From Flavobacterium psychrophilum (GTDB taxonomy: Bacteria; Bacteroidota; Bacteroidia; Flavobacteriales; Flavobacteriaceae), in assembly GCA_945874225.1 (NCBI GenBank), contig CAMCFT010000029.1:1-45011 (forward strand): 45,011 nt of DNA, written 5' to 3'. The notes beneath the pieces are model-generated. The model worked only from the letters and a program-made list of their open reading frames with translations, made no database searches and had not been told where the DNA came from. Below are positions 18,279 to 26,751 of this stretch, in pieces; within the stretch, counting starts at the first letter, position 1; every line of letters starts with the position of its first letter. A program made the translations under genes and the position numbers.

Positions 18279-19319
18279 TTGAACTTAAAAAAAATCATAA
18301 CAATCGCATCCGTAGTTTTAATGTCAGTATTACTGATTTACGGATTTATCTTGGCAAAGCAAGTTTTTTCTAAAAACACCAAATTTTCCGAAAATGAATT
18401 ATACGTTCACGTGCCAACAGGCGCTACTTATGAAGATGTCAAGAAAATAATTGAACCTTTTGTGGAAAACATGGATCGTTTTGAAATGGTAGCCAACAAA
18501 AGAAGTTATCCTGAAAATGTAAAATCAGGGCGTTTTTTATTCACCAAAGGAATGAACAGTTATGATTTGGTCAAAGCTTTGAGAAGTAATGTTCCCGTGA
18601 AACTGGCTTTCAACAATCAAGAGCGCTTAGAGAATTTTGCAGGACGAGTGGGTTCCCAAATTGAACCAGATAGTTTGACTTTATTGAAAACCTTTAAAGA
18701 TTCAATTTTCCTTAAAGAAAATGGTTTTACCGAAGAAAATGTCTTAGCGGTTTTTATTCCGAATACTTACGAAGTATATTGGAATATTTCTGCTGAAAAA
18801 TTCCGTGATAAAATGATTAAAGAATATCGTAATTTTTGGAACAAGGAACGAACCGATAAAGCAGCAAAACAAGGTTTGACTCCAATTCAAGCAACTATTC
18901 TGGCTTCAATCGTTCACAAAGAATCTGTTAAAAAAGATGAAAGACCGAGAATCGCTGGGGTTTATTTGAATCGAATAAGACAAGGAATGCCGCTTCAGGC
19001 TGATCCAACAGTGATTTTTGCCATAAAAAAGAAATCAAATGATTTTGACCAAGTAATCAAAAGAGTCTTTTACAACGACTTGTTTTTGAATTCCCCATAC
19101 AACACCTATAAAGTGATTGGTCTTCCTCCTGGGCCAATTGCAATGCCTGATATTACGGCTTTAGAAGCAGTTTTGAATCCTGAAAAGAATAACTTCATTT
19201 ATTTCTGCGCCAGCGTAGATCGTTTTGGTTATCATGAGTTTGCCGCTACTTTAGAGGAACATAATAAAAATGCCAAGAAATATTCAGATTGGATCAACAG
19301 TCAAGGAGTAACAAGATAA
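18279..19319 (+). CDS. mltG: Endolytic transglycosylase MltG
   Basis: A 346-residue inner-membrane protein with one N-terminal transmembrane helix (about 6-26) and a YceG/MltG domain. It cleaves nascent glycan strands and is thought to end polymerisation. The conserved stretch ILASIVHKES holds E215, the probable catalytic glutamate, followed by RIAGVYLNRI, LQADPTV and GLPPGPIAMP signatures. The first codon of the frame is TTG at 18279, and the next in-frame ATG would cut into the transmembrane helix, so a TTG start is favoured. The gene follows the GNAT gene by 11 bases and overlaps or abuts the next one, consistent with an operon from dapF. Confidence 0.92.
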   Translation: MNLKKIITIASVVLMSVLLIYGFILAKQVFSKNTKFSENELYVHVPTGATYEDVKKIIEPFVENMDRFEMVANKRSYPENVKSGRFLFTKGMNSYDLVKALRSNVPVKLAFNNQERLENFAGRVGSQIEPDSLTLLKTFKDSIFLKENGFTEENVLAVFIPNTYEVYWNISAEKFRDKMIKEYRNFWNKERTDKAAKQGLTPIQATILASIVHKESVKKDERPRIAGVYLNRIRQGMPLQADPTVIFAIKKKSNDFDQVIKRVFYNDLFLNSPYNTYKVIGLPPGPIAMPDITALEAVLNPEKNNFIYFCASVDRFGYHEFAATLEEHNKNAKKYSDWINSQGVTR

Positions 19320-19321
19320 TT

Positions 19322-20236
19322 TTGAAATACAAATGTCAATGTTATTTTTTGTTTCTGATTGTGTTCCAAAGTGTTTTGGCGCAAAACTCATTTGAAAATT
19401 TTCTAAAACCATCCGATTCATTAAATAAGAAAAGACAAAACGCTGTGTTAATTTCCGAAGCAGTAGTAGCATCGGGAGCTTTGATTGGTTTGAACCAACT
19501 TTGGTATGCCGATTATCCTCAATCAAATTTTCATTTTATAAATGATAATTCTGAATGGATGCAAATTGATAAGGTGGGACATTTATTTTCTTCCTATCAA
19601 ATTGGGCGATTTGGTGCAGAAACGCTGAATTGGAGTGGAACCAGTAAAAAAAACCAACTTATTTACGGAGCCAGTTTAGGATTTGTATTCCTGACCGCTG
19701 TTGAGGTTATGGACGGATTCTCTGAAGAATGGGGAGCATCAATGGGCGATGTGATTGCTAATGCTTCGGGAACAGCTTTGTACGTTTCGCAAGAATTGAT
19801 TTGGAAAGAACAACGCATAACACCTAAATTCTCCTATCATAAAACCCAATATTCAAATTATAGACCTGATGTTTTGGGAAGCACAGTTCCGGAACAAATC
19901 CTGAAAGATTATAATGGGCAAACCTATTGGCTTTCTTACAATTTATATTCTTTTTCTAAAGGTTCTAAAATACCCAAATGGATTAATCTCGCTTTTGGTT
20001 ATGGAGCGGAAGGAATGATCGCCGGAAATAATGACAATAATTCTCCTTTTTTAACTCCAAAACCGGAAATATTCAGGCAGTTTTACCTCAGTTTGGATAT
20101 AGATTTGACAAAAATTGACACAAAATCCCACTTTTTGAAGACAATTTTTTCAGTTTTGAATACAGTGAAAATTCCAGCGCCAACGATTGAGTACTCGCCT
20201 CACAGCGGTTTCAAGTTTTACGCCTTGTACTTTTAG
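19322..20236 (+). CDS. DUF2279-family exported protein
   Basis: The likely start is a TTG at 19322, giving 304 residues and a signal peptide (hydrophobic FLFLIVF, cleavage after VLAQ). An alternative TTG at 19289, inside mltG, would give a poorer N terminus. No in-frame ATG precedes the signal sequence. The region about 25-155 reads as DUF2279: ASGALIGLNQLWYADYP, DKVGHLFSSYQIGR and EEWGASMGDVIANASG, with conserved His, Asp and Glu in predicted membrane-embedded helices. The C-terminal half is more beta-rich. The biochemical role is unknown. Its place behind mltG suggests an envelope function, which is inference. Confidence 0.8.
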   Translation: MKYKCQCYFLFLIVFQSVLAQNSFENFLKPSDSLNKKRQNAVLISEAVVASGALIGLNQLWYADYPQSNFHFINDNSEWMQIDKVGHLFSSYQIGRFGAETLNWSGTSKKNQLIYGASLGFVFLTAVEVMDGFSEEWGASMGDVIANASGTALYVSQELIWKEQRITPKFSYHKTQYSNYRPDVLGSTVPEQILKDYNGQTYWLSYNLYSFSKGSKIPKWINLAFGYGAEGMIAGNNDNNSPFLTPKPEIFRQFYLSLDIDLTKIDTKSHFLKTIFSVLNTVKIPAPTIEYSPHSGFKFYALYF

Positions 20237-20278
20237 ACAAGTTTAACAGCTTGATTTTCAGGTTTATGATTTTTATTG

Positions 20279-20286
20279 TATATTTG
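20279..20286 (+). promoter_or_regulatory. Candidate -7 box for the lysozyme-like gene
   Basis: TATATTTG is a full TAnnTTTG match 48 bases before the start codon. The -33 motif is weak (TTT at a 21-base spacing). Confidence 0.4.
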
Positions 20287-20333
20287 TACCGTAGAAATTT
20301 CAATACGGGACAGCGTTTGAAGAAAAACAATTT

Positions 20334-20969
20334 ATGATAAAGAAGTGGTCTTTTTATACAATTTTGACTCTTATTATTGCTTTTTTAAGCTCAGGTTTTA
20401 AGCCTTTCGATTTAGATACCAACCAATGGTTTCTTACAAATGACACCGATGGAACATCCTACTTATATCCATCTCAAAAACAAAACGATTACACAAATTT
20501 AAGTGTTCCTTATACAGGAAAATTCTTCATTGGTTATAAGGAAGCAATTGCTTTTAGGGAATCTCAAGGCAAATACAAAAAAATTAATTCTCTGGGTTAT
20601 TTGGGCAAATATCAGTTTGGTACTGAAACTTTAAAAACTGTTGGTGTAAATAATAGAAACCAGTTTTTGAACAGTCCTAATTTGCAGGAAAAAGCTTTTG
20701 TGGCACTTCTTTCTCAAAATAAATGGGAGTTAAGAGATGTTATCGACAAATATGAAGGTAGAATTATCAGTGGTATACGAGTTACTGAATCTGGAATACT
20801 AGCGGCAGCACATCTTGGCGGTGTAGGTTCTGTAAAAAAGTTTTTTAGAAATAATAGAGGTCGTTATTTTAAAGACGCTTACGGTACATCGATACGAAGT
20901 TATATGATCGATTTTGGAGGTTATGAAACTTCCGGAATTGTCGCTGATAGTAATGCAACAGTGCAATAA
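20334..20969 (+). CDS. Exported lysozyme-like (transglycosylase-type) protein
   Basis: A 211-residue protein with a hydrophobic N-terminal segment (residues 6-20) acting as a signal peptide or anchor. Residues 70-180 carry a lysozyme-superfamily pattern: E76 in AFRESQGKY, a candidate catalytic glutamate, followed by NSLGYLGKYQFG (85-96), which is like the E-S-x-G-x-Y and G-x-Y-Q-F/M-G pair of soluble lytic transglycosylases and phage lysozymes. A GILAAAHLGGVGSVKKFF helix follows. It could cut peptidoglycan glycan strands. No LysM or other binding domain is present. It lies just downstream of the mltG run but has its own -7 box. The family assignment rests on motif reading and is not certain. 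Confidence 0.65.
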   Translation: MIKKWSFYTILTLIIAFLSSGFKPFDLDTNQWFLTNDTDGTSYLYPSQKQNDYTNLSVPYTGKFFIGYKEAIAFRESQGKYKKINSLGYLGKYQFGTETLKTVGVNNRNQFLNSPNLQEKAFVALLSQNKWELRDVIDKYEGRIISGIRVTESGILAAAHLGGVGSVKKFFRNNRGRYFKDAYGTSIRSYMIDFGGYETSGIVADSNATVQ

Positions 20970-20991
20970 TTTAAGCTTATATAAATTTTTT

Positions 20992-21060
20992 AGCCACGAA
21001 TTACACTAATTTTCACGAATCAATTTGTGTAAATTAGTGTAATTCGTGGCTAACTTTTTT
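20992..21060. terminator. Long inverted repeat acting as bidirectional terminator
   Basis: The arms at 20992-21012 and 21031-21051 are perfect reverse complements over 21 bases (AGCCACGAATTACACTAA plus TTT on the left). The loop is 18 bases, and the right arm is followed by AACTTTTTTTT. It lies between convergent genes, 22 bases from one stop and 10 from the other. The AGCCACGAATTACAC motif looks like a member of a dispersed repeat family, from memory only. Confidence 0.8.
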
Positions 21061-21783
21061 TTACATTTTATGAATAATAAAAATCGTGGGGCGATTGTGT
21101 AAATCAACCTTAATTTTTTTCCAATCTGATGCTCTCATCGTTTTGATGAATTCCGTTGGCAAAGTGATGTCAGTGGCAACGCATAAATAAGTTGAAGGAT
21201 TTAAAGCCTGAACAATATCTTCGAGCATTTTGTTATTTCGAAAAGGAGTTTCAATAAATATTTGAGATTGATTTTTGTCCTGAGATAATTTTTCTAAGTT
21301 TTTTAAAGCAGTCTTTTTTTCGGCTTTGTCAATTGGAATATATCCGTTGAATGCAAAACTTTGCCCATTCATTCCAGAAGCCATAATGGCCAATAAAATA
21401 GAAGAAGGACCAACCAATGGAACCACTTGAATTCCTTTTTCGTGAGCCAATTTTACAATCACTGCGCCAGGATCAGCTACTCCGGGACAACCAGCTTCGC
21501 TCATTAAACCCACGTTTTTTCCTTCTAAACAAGGTTGTAGCATTTTGGCGTGTTCAGAAACTTCGGTGTATTTATTTAAAGCACTTAATCTGAGTGTAGC
21601 TTGAACCTTTTCAGGTTTAATGCTTTTTATGAATTTTCGAGCGGTTTTTTCATTCTCCACAATGTAATCATCAATGAAATCAATTGTTCTTTTTACAGTT
21701 TGTGGTAATACATCATTAGGATCACCTTCTCCTAAAGTTGTTGGGATTAAGTATAGTTTTCCTAGAAGAGGGTTTGGTTTCAT
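21061..21783 (-). CDS. RsmI-like tetrapyrrole-methylase-fold methyltransferase
   Basis: A 240-residue SAM-dependent methyltransferase of the tetrapyrrole (corrin/porphyrin) methylase fold. It begins GKLYLIPTTLGEGD, where classical RsmI has a GxLYxVxTPIGN motif. The cofactor-binding segments MSEAGCPGVADPGAVIV and VPLVGPSSILLAIMASG are present, as is the ETPFRNNKML motif. RsmI methylates the 2'-hydroxyl of C1402 in 16S rRNA. This protein is shorter than RsmI (about 280-290) and differs in its first motif, so it may be a paralogue with another target. It lies downstream of dnaA and the phosphatase gene on the same strand. Confidence 0.82.
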   Translation of the reverse strand: MKPNPLLGKLYLIPTTLGEGDPNDVLPQTVKRTIDFIDDYIVENEKTARKFIKSIKPEKVQATLRLSALNKYTEVSEHAKMLQPCLEGKNVGLMSEAGCPGVADPGAVIVKLAHEKGIQVVPLVGPSSILLAIMASGMNGQSFAFNGYIPIDKAEKKTALKNLEKLSQDKNQSQIFIETPFRNNKMLEDIVQALNPSTYLCVATDITLPTEFIKTMRASDWKKIKVDLHNRPTIFIIHKM

Positions 21784-21857
21784 TTGTGTGATTTTATTAT
21801 TCTTACTAGGTAACTGGTGCTTGAAAAGTTATAATATAAAAATTGAAAACATTCTAT

Positions 21858-22325
21858 TTAACAGTGTTTTTCGATAAGTTTTTTTGCAATTACATCACAG
21901 GCTTCATCGAGCATTTTATAAACGGAATCAAATCCATTGGGTATTCCAAAATAAGGGTCAGGAACATCTACATTTTCCTCTGGAAATAATTCATTCAAAA
22001 TGAGTTGTACTTTTTCGGTTTGGGCTTGATTATCAGCTAACTGAATGACATCCCAATAATTGGAATTATCCATGACATAGATGTAATTAAATGTGTCAAA
22101 ATCATTTGCAGTGAATTGTCGTCCTTTTTGATGCGAAATATCTAGTTTGTTTTTTTTTGCAATTGCAATGGAACGTTCATCAGGTTGATGACCTATATGC
22201 CAAGAACCTGTTCCGGCAGAATCTACCGTGAATTTGTTTTTTGGAAGTTTTGAGGCCAATATTCCTTCAGCCAAAGGTGACCGACAAATATTGCCCAAAC
22301 AAACCATTAAAATTTTTATGGGCAT
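21858..22325 (-). CDS. Low-molecular-weight protein tyrosine phosphatase
   Basis: A 155-residue protein with the phosphatase loop VCLGNICRSPLAEG at residues 8-21 (nucleophile C9, R15 in the CX5R motif) and the general acid D123 in VPDPYFG, both in the right places. It should dephosphorylate tyrosine or arginine residues in cytoplasmic proteins; in some bacteria it counteracts a tyrosine kinase for capsule export. No such kinase is in the window. The start lies seven bases after the dnaA stop codon, so it is almost surely cotranscribed with dnaA. Confidence 0.92.
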   Translation of the reverse strand: MPIKILMVCLGNICRSPLAEGILASKLPKNKFTVDSAGTGSWHIGHQPDERSIAIAKKNKLDISHQKGRQFTANDFDTFNYIYVMDNSNYWDVIQLADNQAQTEKVQLILNELFPEENVDVPDPYFGIPNGFDSVYKMLDEACDVIAKKLIEKHC

Positions 22326-22332
22326 AATGCGT

Positions 22333-23760
22333 TTATAGCGTTAATTTTTTGTTGATGTCTTCGACAAATTTTTTGAATTGTTTGTCAGTTGCAACTAAAT
22401 TGTCAACGGTTTTACAAGCATGTAATACAGTAGCGTGATCACGATCCCCTATTTGGGAGCCAATGTTTGCCAAAGAAGCTTTGGTGAATTTTTTAGCAAA
22501 AAACATGGCTAATTGACGAGCCTGAACGATATGTCTTTTTCTGGTTTTGGATTGAAGCGTTTCTAAATCCAATTGAAAATAATCGGAAACAATCTTTTGA
22601 ATGTAATCGATAGAAATTTCTCGTTTTACATTTTTAACAAATTTTTCAACCACATTTTTGGCAAGCTCAAGCGTCACTTCTTTTTTATTGAAAGAAGATT
22701 GGGCAATCAAAGAAATAATAGCGCCTTCCAGTTCTCGTACATTTGATTTGATATTTCGGGCTACATATTCTATAATTTCTTCAGGAATTTCAACACCATC
22801 ACGATATAAAATGTTTTTCAGGATTGAAATTCTGGTTTCATAGTCAGGTTGGTGCAGTTCTGCCGATAATCCCCATTTGAAACGAGATAATAATCGTTGT
22901 TCAATGTCTTGCATGTCAACTGGCGCCTTGTCCGAAGTCAAGATTACCTGTTTGCCATTTTGATGTAAAAAATTAAATATATGGAAAAACACATCTTGAG
23001 TTCCTGATTTTCCAGAAAGGAATTGAACATCGTCAATGATTAATACATCAATAAGTTGGTAGAAATGAATAAAATCATTTCGATTATTTTTCTTTACGGA
23101 ATCAATATATTGTTGAGTAAAAATTTCTGCTGAAATATATAAAACGGTCTTTTCGGGATATTTATCCTTGATTTCTACTCCAATAGCGTGTGCTAAATGG
23201 GTTTTACCTAGTCCAACACCGCCAAAGATTAATAATGGATTAAATGAAGTCCCGCCTGGCTTATTGGCTACAGCCATACCTGCTGAACGAGCTAGTCTGT
23301 TAGAATCTCCTTCAAGAAAATTGTCAAAACTATAATTTGCATTCAGTTGTGATTCGATTTTTAAATTTCGAATACCAGGAATGACAAATGGATTTCTTAA
23401 TTCTGGATTAAGATTCTTATATGGAGCATCAACATCTTGTGGTTTCATAGGCACACGATTAGCACTAGGCAATTGTTCCGTAAACGGTTGTTTATTGCCA
23501 TAAGTGTTTTCCATTTTGATTTTATAGAGTAACTTTGCATTTTTCCCGAGTTCTTTGGTTAGTGCTACTTTTAATAATTTAACATAGTGTTCTTCCAGCC
23601 ATTCGTAGAAAAATTTACTGGGAACTTGAATGTATAATGCATTATCGGTAAGCTCAACTGACTTAATAGGTTCAAACCAAGTTTTGTATGCTTGGTCTGC
23701 GATATTGTCTTTAATAAAAGATAAGCAGTTTTCCCATACTGATTGAGCAGTCTTGTTCAT
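22333..23760 (-). CDS. dnaA: Chromosomal replication initiator DnaA
   Basis: A 475-residue protein with all four DnaA domains: domain I (about 5-85), a linker (86-140), the AAA+ domain III (Walker A GGVGLGKT at 180-187, Walker B IIDDVQF at 241-247), and the DNA-binding domain IV (about 365-475) with the signature DRDHATVLHACKTVDN. It binds DnaA boxes and melts the origin. Its gene heads a leftward run with the phosphatase and the RsmI-like gene. One DnaA-box-like site lies in the 185-base upstream gap, which may reflect autoregulation. Confidence 0.97.
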   Translation of the reverse strand: MNKTAQSVWENCLSFIKDNIADQAYKTWFEPIKSVELTDNALYIQVPSKFFYEWLEEHYVKLLKVALTKELGKNAKLLYKIKMENTYGNKQPFTEQLPSANRVPMKPQDVDAPYKNLNPELRNPFVIPGIRNLKIESQLNANYSFDNFLEGDSNRLARSAGMAVANKPGGTSFNPLLIFGGVGLGKTHLAHAIGVEIKDKYPEKTVLYISAEIFTQQYIDSVKKNNRNDFIHFYQLIDVLIIDDVQFLSGKSGTQDVFFHIFNFLHQNGKQVILTSDKAPVDMQDIEQRLLSRFKWGLSAELHQPDYETRISILKNILYRDGVEIPEEIIEYVARNIKSNVRELEGAIISLIAQSSFNKKEVTLELAKNVVEKFVKNVKREISIDYIQKIVSDYFQLDLETLQSKTRKRHIVQARQLAMFFAKKFTKASLANIGSQIGDRDHATVLHACKTVDNLVATDKQFKKFVEDINKKLTL

Positions 23761-23844
23761 AAATTTGGTTAAATTATTTCGTTTGGTATTTGTTTTCTAA
23801 TAAAAAATGGGTTGAATTAGTATTGTTTTTCGGGATAACAAATA

Positions 23845-23853
23845 TGTGAATAA
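23845..23853 (-). promoter_or_regulatory. Single DnaA-box-like site upstream of dnaA
   Basis: The minus strand reads TTATTCACA, a match to TTATNCACA, 85 bases upstream of the dnaA start. No further perfect boxes were seen nearby, so this is more consistent with autoregulation than with a full origin. A nine-base match in AT-rich DNA can arise by chance. Confidence 0.35.
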
Positions 23854-23945
23854 AATTAACCAAAAAAAAATATTTTGTATGTAATTTTTATAAAATATTG
23901 TCGTATGGAGTTTTTAAATTTTTAATTTTTTTAATAAATAATTTA

Positions 23946-24350
23946 ATGGAATATCATCAAATTCAAATTCGGGTTCGCTATTCAGAAACGGATCAAATGC
24001 GTGTTGTTTATCACGGTAATTATGCCCAATATTTCGAAATAGGAAGGGTCGAATGGCTTAGAAACAAAGGGATTTCTTATAAATGGATGGAAGAAAACGG
24101 GATTATGCTTCCGGTGGTTTCCTTGACAATGAATTACAAAAAACCAGCTCGTTATGATGAGCTATTGACTTTGAAAACAATATTGAAAATAAGAACGTCT
24201 GTCAAGATTGAATTTGACTATGAACTTTATAATGAAAGTGATGAGTTGTTAACAACTGGCAACTCCATTTTGGTTTTTGTCGATATGAAAACAGGAAGAC
24301 CCGTTACTCCACCGCAATATATTTTAGAAATCTTGAATAGAACGGAATAA
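23946..24350 (+). CDS. Hotdog-fold acyl-CoA thioesterase (YbgC/4-HBT type)
   Basis: From the ATG at 23946 the product has 134 residues, the usual size. It has the 4-hydroxybenzoyl-CoA thioesterase/YbgC active-site motif YSETDQMRVVYHGNYAQYFE with the catalytic aspartate D16, followed by RVEWLR. An open frame beginning 16 codons earlier only adds hydrophobic residues from AT-rich DNA. These enzymes hydrolyse short- to medium-chain acyl-CoA thioesters in the cytoplasm. It is divergent from dnaA and convergent with yigZ. Confidence 0.88.
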   Translation: MEYHQIQIRVRYSETDQMRVVYHGNYAQYFEIGRVEWLRNKGISYKWMEENGIMLPVVSLTMNYKKPARYDELLTLKTILKIRTSVKIEFDYELYNESDELLTTGNSILVFVDMKTGRPVTPPQYILEILNRTE

Positions 24351-24358
24351 TGGCATTG

Positions 24359-24383
24359 CTTTTTTGATAATATGACAAAAAAG
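24359..24383. terminator. Weak AT-rich hairpin between thioesterase and yigZ genes
   Basis: CTTTTTTG pairs with CAAAAAAG across nine bases between two convergent genes. The stem is AT-only apart from its ends, so its strength as a terminator is doubtful. Confidence 0.35.
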
Positions 24384-24400
24384 ACTAATTTTTGATTGTT

Positions 24401-25003
24401 TTAAAGAAGCTTTATTTCTATCTCAAACATCGAATTAAAAATGTCGAAAATCATATCGGCATTTTTTTTTCGGGTGATAATTTCGATTTCGCAACTCAGT
24501 TCCATTTTTTGGGTTGCAATTTCTATGTTTTTTTCTTTGATCACTCGCATCACTTTATTGATGTTTTTATAGTCAAAGGAAACTAGATAATGAATATCTA
24601 TTGTTTTTTCGATTATTTCAGAAGATTCCAAAGTCATTTGAGCTGTAGTTCTATAAGCAGAAATTAAACCGCCAACTCCCAATTTAACTCCACCAAAAAT
24701 TCTTACAACTACAAGCAATACATTAGTCACTGCAAAAGACTGAATCTGTCCATAAATAGGCATTCCGGCTGTGTTACTTGGTTCGCCGTCATCATTTGCT
24801 CTGTAAACTATGGTATCAGTACCAATTTGATAAGCATAACAATAATGTCCAGCATTTGGATGTAGTTTTCGTAAAGTATCAATTATGGGTTTTACTTCTG
24901 CTTCAGATTGGATAGGAAAAGCGTAGCCAAAGAATTTGCTGTTTTTTTCTTTAAAAAGAATTTCATCCGATGGACAAGCTATGGTTTTGTATGTGTCTTC
25001 CAA
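24401..25003 (-). CDS. yigZ: YigZ/IMPACT family protein (UPF0029)
   Basis: A 200-residue protein of the YigZ/IMPACT family: the N-terminal UPF0029 domain (about 15-125) carries the family motifs DDGEPSNTAGMPIYG and VVVRIFGGVKLGVGGLI, followed by a small ferredoxin-like C-terminal domain (about 135-195). The eukaryotic relative IMPACT regulates the GCN2 kinase; the bacterial role is unclear, with ribosome or RNA binding proposed. It is the last gene of the leftward ribD - HAD - yigZ run, 40 bases after the HAD gene. Confidence 0.9.
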   Translation of the reverse strand: MEDTYKTIACPSDEILFKEKNSKFFGYAFPIQSEAEVKPIIDTLRKLHPNAGHYCYAYQIGTDTIVYRANDDGEPSNTAGMPIYGQIQSFAVTNVLLVVVRIFGGVKLGVGGLISAYRTTAQMTLESSEIIEKTIDIHYLVSFDYKNINKVMRVIKEKNIEIATQKMELSCEIEIITRKKNADMIFDIFNSMFEIEIKLL

Positions 25004-25043
25004 ATTTCTTAAAATCTGAATTTATGATTGCCATGGAAATTCT

Positions 25044-25652
25044 TCATTGCAGTAAATCATTTTTCGAAAATAGTTCCACAACATCTTCTTTACCTACTTG
25101 TAAATTCCAAACTTGGAAACCTAGCGAAAGTGCTGCATCAGTATTTTCCTTTTTGTCATCTACAAATAAAGTGCGTTTTGCAGATAAATCGTGTTTTTTT
25201 AATATGTAATTAAAAATTTCTTCATCCGGTTTTCGCATTCCCATTTCAAATGAAAAATAGATTTTTTCAAAACATTGGTAAAAATCACTGTAAAAGGAAA
25301 CGCCGTTTTCTTGTTCGAAAGTTTCTATGTGAATGGCATCAGTATTGCTTAAAAGAAACAGACGATATTTTTTTGAAAGTTTTTGGACAAACTCCAATCG
25401 GTATAAAGGAAAATCAAGAAGAATGGCATTCCAAGCATATAAAATTTCATCGATAGAAGCATTAGGGATATGTTTTTGAATACCGAGCAGGAAATTTTCT
25501 TGCGAAACTTGCCCTTTTTCAAATTGAAGATTCAATTGATCCAAGTCTTCATTCCATTGTGTCAATCCCAATTTCTTCAAGGAATTAATTGTAGCCTTTT
25601 TGTCTAAGTTGATGAAAACATCTCCAAAATCAAAAATAATAGTATTAATCAT
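25044..25652 (-). CDS. HAD-family hydrolase (subfamily IA)
   Basis: A 202-residue haloacid dehalogenase-like protein. Motif I is IIFDFGDVF with nucleophile D8; as in YihX-type members the residue two places on is glycine rather than a second aspartate. Motif II is LLSNTD, and motif III/IV includes K in MRKPDEEIF and FVDDKKEN. The helical cap lies between about residues 15 and 80. It probably removes phosphate from a small molecule such as a sugar phosphate or flavin intermediate. Its start overlaps the ribD stop by eight bases, so tight coupling to riboflavin synthesis is likely; a link to the missing flavin phosphatase step is attractive but unproven. Confidence 0.85.
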   Translation of the reverse strand: MINTIIFDFGDVFINLDKKATINSLKKLGLTQWNEDLDQLNLQFEKGQVSQENFLLGIQKHIPNASIDEILYAWNAILLDFPLYRLEFVQKLSKKYRLFLLSNTDAIHIETFEQENGVSFYSDFYQCFEKIYFSFEMGMRKPDEEIFNYILKKHDLSAKRTLFVDDKKENTDAALSLGFQVWNLQVGKEDVVELFSKNDLLQ

Positions 25653-26694
25653 TATTTCTAGAAATTATAAGTATATCGTTTCCAATGGAATGTTTTTTAA
25701 TGTTTTTTAAAGCTATAATTGGCGCTTTTGTTCCATTTTCGAAGCAGCTATTCCCAATGAATATCCGTGCTTCATCCCAAAGGTTTTCATTAATAAAAGT
25801 TTGCAAAGTCTGTAAGCCGCCTTCAATAATTACGGATTGAATTTTGTGTTTATATAATGCTTTCAGAATTTGTTGCGAGAGACTTTGTTCAAAATCAATT
25901 ATCTCAAAGGTAGTGTTTTCTTCATTATTAGCATTTGTCAAATTTGAAAAAATAATAGTTTTTACCTTGTTGTCAAATATATGACTGCCTTTAGGAATTC
26001 GATTATTTTGATCCAGGATTATCCTAATTGGGTTGTTTCCTTTCCAATCTCTAACATCTAATTTTGGATTATCATCAATAACAGTGTTGGTTCCCACAAG
26101 AATAGCTTGTTCTTCACTTCGCCATTTATGTACTAACTGGCGCGAAAACTCATTGGTTATCCAAACAGGTTTTTGTTCTTTGCGAATATTTTTCATTGGC
26201 GCAATAAAACCATCTTGACTTTCGGCCCATTTCAAAATCACATACGGTCTTTTCTTTAGGTGAAAAGTAAAAAAGCGGTTATTCAACTCCATGCATTCGG
26301 CTTCAAGAACTCCAACAGTGACGTTTTTGCCAGCTTCGATTAATTTTTTAATTCCGTTTCCTGCAACTTTTATATTGGGATCAACGGTTCCAATAACTAC
26401 ATTTGGAATCTCGTTTTCAATAATTAAATCACAACAAGGCGGCGTTTTTCCAAAATGACTACAAGGTTCTAAACTCACATAAATAGTCGATTTTTTTAAC
26501 AATGACTTGTCTTTTACGGAATTTACAGCATTGACTTCGGCGTGAGGTTCACCTGATTTTTTATGCCAGCCTTCGCCAATGATTTTGTTATTATACACAA
26601 TTACACTGCCTACTAATGGATTGGGATACGTTGTTCCCAAACCATTTTTTGCCAATTCTAGGCAACGTCGCATGTATTTTTCATCTTTTTTCAC
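25645..26694 (-). CDS. ribD: Bifunctional riboflavin deaminase/reductase RibD
   Basis: A 349-residue two-domain enzyme. The N-terminal cytidine-deaminase-like domain (about 1-145) has the zinc ligands H51 (PHAEVNA, with proton shuttle E53), C78 and C87 (PCSHFGKTPPCC). The C-terminal reductase domain (about 148-346) has KWAESQDGFIA and an EGG-L-TF end motif. It deaminates then reduces the pyrimidine intermediate in riboflavin biosynthesis. It heads a leftward run with the HAD and yigZ genes. A -7 box (TACTTTTG on the minus strand) at 26700-26707 is so close that the mRNA would be nearly leaderless if transcription starts there; an internal ATG seven codons on is an alternative start. Confidence 0.95.
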   Translation of the reverse strand: MKKDEKYMRRCLELAKNGLGTTYPNPLVGSVIVYNNKIIGEGWHKKSGEPHAEVNAVNSVKDKSLLKKSTIYVSLEPCSHFGKTPPCCDLIIENEIPNVVIGTVDPNIKVAGNGIKKLIEAGKNVTVGVLEAECMELNNRFFTFHLKKRPYVILKWAESQDGFIAPMKNIRKEQKPVWITNEFSRQLVHKWRSEEQAILVGTNTVIDDNPKLDVRDWKGNNPIRIILDQNNRIPKGSHIFDNKVKTIIFSNLTNANNEENTTFEIIDFEQSLSQQILKALYKHKIQSVIIEGGLQTLQTFINENLWDEARIFIGNSCFENGTKAPIIALKNIKKHSIGNDILIISRNND

Positions 26695-26699
26695 AAATA

Positions 26700-26707
26700 C
26701 AAAAGTA
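26700..26707 (-). promoter_or_regulatory. Candidate -7 box for ribD
   Basis: TACTTTTG on the minus strand matches TAnnTTTG and ends six bases before the start codon. No TTG is found at the -33 position. Confidence 0.3.
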
Positions 26708-26751
26708 ATGATTTTTGTGTTTAGGATTTAGTTTTGAATCTTTTGAAAATA

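Noticed and set aside
18279..19319. MltG inactivated because the usual VEKET reads VHKES
   Set aside because: The second glutamate, which is the more conserved one among the relatives I recall, is present (E215), so loss of activity is not supported.
23761..23945. Replication origin next to dnaA
   Set aside because: Only one DnaA-box-like site and no box cluster is visible; one nine-base match in AT-rich DNA is not enough.
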